From: an uncultured Clostridia bacterium | GTDB lineage: Bacteria; Bacillota; Clostridia; Oscillospirales; Acutalibacteraceae | DNA length: 44,736 nt | Direction: 5' to 3' | NCBI GenBank assembly: GCA_946186245.1 | Contig: CAMHMN010000014.1 | Span: forward strand, 1 to 44,736 | Part shown: positions 43,628 to 44,736 of the stretch, one piece after another | How the letters are laid out: every line of letters begins with the position of its first letter | Numbering within the stretch: the stretch's first letter is position 1 | Program-made: the position numbers and the translations under genes | The notes under the pieces: model-generated | What the model saw: only the letters and a program-made list of their open reading frames with translations | The model's database searches: none | What the model was told of the DNA's origin: nothing

Positions 43628-44209
43628 ATGAATCTTCCGAATAAACTGACGGTACTGAGAGTGCTGTTTATACCGATCATTATGATTTTTCTGCTGGTAG
43701 GAGGCATCCCCTTCCGTTGGCTTATTGGCGGACTTTGCTTCGGCGCGGCGTCTCTGACCGACATGCTGGACGGCAAAATCGCCCGCAAACGCAATCTTAT
43801 CACGGATTTCGGCAAATTGATGGATCCCGTCGCCGATAAGATGCTGATCATGTCCACCCTGATCTGCTTTGTGCAGGAAAATATATGCGGCGCCTGGGTG
43901 GTGGTGGTGATACTCTTCCGCGAGTTCCTTGTCACCTCCATGCGCATGATTGCCGCCGACAAGGGCAAGGTCATTGCCGCCAATATCTGGGGCAAGATCA
44001 AGACCGTCACCCAGATGATCGCAATCATTGGCATCTTCTGTTCAAGGGCCGCCGATGAATTCACTGCGGTTTTCACTTTCATTCCGTCCTTTATCGGAAG
44101 CTGGCTGATGATCTTATCCAATGTCGTGCTTTACACCGCCGTCGCGGCGACGATTTTTTCGGGTGCGAGATACATGTATGACGCACGCGAATTTTTCAAA
44201 GATTTATAA
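43628..44209 (+). CDS. pgsA: CDP-diacylglycerol-glycerol-3-phosphate 3-phosphatidyltransferase
   Basis: 193-residue membrane enzyme making phosphatidylglycerol phosphate. The start MNLPNKLTVLRVLFIPIIM is typical. The CDP-alcohol phosphotransferase motif DMLDGKIAR, 8 residues, G, 3 residues, D, 3 residues, D (DFGKLMDPVADK) is complete. About four or five membrane segments. AGGGGGAAG precedes the ATG at 43628; a GTG-like earlier frame from 43607 is less suited. It follows rimO by 65 bases, a pairing common in Clostridia. Confidence 0.94.
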   Translation: MNLPNKLTVLRVLFIPIIMIFLLVGGIPFRWLIGGLCFGAASLTDMLDGKIARKRNLITDFGKLMDPVADKMLIMSTLICFVQENICGAWVVVVILFREFLVTSMRMIAADKGKVIAANIWGKIKTVTQMIAIIGIFCSRAADEFTAVFTFIPSFIGSWLMILSNVVLYTAVAATIFSGARYMYDAREFFKDL

Positions 44210-44326
44210 AAAAAACAGATTTTTATCCCATAAAACACTTGTAATTTTACATGAGTTGTGTCAAAATAGATGGGTAATTGATATATAACATATTCTACTA
44301 TTGATACCGAAGGGAGCAAATCCAGC

Positions 44327-44736
44327 ATGTCCGAATTAGACAAGGAATACACACCCGACGCCTCCGAAACCCCCGAGGAAATCGAGGCATTTGAGGATTT
44401 TGAAATAGCCGCTGAAGAAGCAGCAGCGTCCGTTGAGGAAACCGAAGCTGCCGAGGAAGCCGAGCCCATTGAGGAAGCCGAAGCTGCCGAGGAAGACGAG
44501 CCCGTCGAGGAAACCGAAGCCGCCGAGGAATTCGAGCCCGTCGAGGAAACCGAAGCTGCCGAGGAAGACGAGCCCGTCGAGGAAACCGAAGCTGCCGAGG
44601 AATTCGAGCCCGTCGAAGAAGCCGAAGCTGCCGAGGAAGACGAGCCCGTCGAGGAAACCGAAGCTGCCGAGGAATTCGAGTTCGTCGAAGAAGCCGAAGC
44701 TGCCGAGGAAGACGAGCCCGTCGAGGAAGCCGAAGC
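44327..44736 (+). CDS. Acidic Glu-rich repeat protein, start only (partial)
   Basis: The frame from the ATG at 44327 stays open to the window edge (136 codons). AGGGAG lies 10 bases upstream. A short acidic start (MSELDKEYTPDASETPEE) is followed from V36 by 12-residue repeats of the form VEETEAAEEDEP, alternating D and F before EP. The composition is Glu/Ala with almost no basic residues, so this part is extended and probably disordered. What follows is unknown; such acidic regions often precede a membrane or cell-wall domain. Confidence 0.75.
   Translation, partial: MSELDKEYTPDASETPEEIEAFEDFEIAAEEAAASVEETEAAEEAEPIEEAEAAEEDEPVEETEAAEEFEPVEETEAAEEDEPVEETEAAEEFEPVEEAEAAEEDEPVEETEAAEEFEFVEEAEAAEEDEPVEEAE
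44432..44736 (+). repeat. 36-base tandem coding repeat
   Basis: About 8.5 units of 36 bases, each GTC GAG GAA ACC GAA GCT GCC and so on. Units alternate GAC and TTC at one codon (DEP/FEP), giving a 72-base higher-order period. Divergence between units is low, so recent expansion is likely. It runs beyond the window. Confidence 0.85.

Noticed and set aside
44432..44736. CRISPR array
   Set aside because: 36-base units are directly adjacent without spacers and are translated in frame.

Overview
The window looks like a chromosomal segment of a moderately GC-rich, low-oxygen, spore-forming Firmicute, most likely an Oscillospiraceae/Ruminococcaceae-type Clostridium. The support is: CotF-like spore coat proteins; RNase M5; ZapA next to a U32 protein; an mreBCD-PBP2 locus with mgsA nearby; sigma-A promoters with the classic TTGACA-17-TATAAT layout; strong AGGAGG ribosome sites; many TTG starts; Thr-rich lipoprotein linkers; and BspA-like LRR proteins. 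Species cannot be fixed from sequence reading alone. No rRNA, tRNA, CRISPR, insertion sequence or phage gene was recognised.

Layout. 1-2.2 kb: a promoter, a 9-codon leader ORF and an attenuator-like terminator precede rsgA and a GNAT gene. 2.2-3.8 kb: two small CotF-like genes, a C_GCxxG_C_C redox-type protein and a small hypothetical gene. 3.9-10.9 kb: an ABC-2 exporter split by other genes (ATPase, double-GNAT fusion, SPFH/zinc-ribbon protein on the other strand, esterase, two permeases, NUDIX protein). 11-21 kb (minus strand): polysaccharide deacetylase, mgsA, a MinD-like protein with a destroyed P-loop, then the cell-shape operon (transglutaminase lipoprotein, mreB, mreC, mreD, an unknown protein, PBP2). 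21.4-24 kb: U32 protein and zapA.

24.2-29.3 kb (plus strand): an ABC ATPase with two permeases, followed by a histidine kinase and a NarL-type regulator. This is the layout of LnrJKLMN-like antibiotic-sensing exporters, and a palindrome sits upstream of an activator-type promoter. 29.4-33.2 kb (minus strand): a Thr-rich lipoprotein, a metzincin-like lipoprotein, RNase M5 and DNA polymerase III delta. 33.4-37.3 kb: LRR membrane protein, ilvD, a repeat-rich gap and a small tail-anchored protein. 37.6-40.8 kb (minus strand): pnp and rpsO, the latter with a long structured leader. 41-44.7 kb (plus strand): LRR lipoprotein, rimO, pgsA, and the start of an acidic protein made of 36-base tandem repeats that runs off the window.

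The most interesting items are the rsgA leader/attenuator, the lysine-less MinD homologue beside the cell-shape locus, the exporter/two-component cassette with its candidate operator, the metzincin lipoprotein with no normal start codon, a family of dispersed intergenic repeats, and the 36-base repeat protein. All functional calls are by recognition of motifs and family resemblance; no database search was possible.
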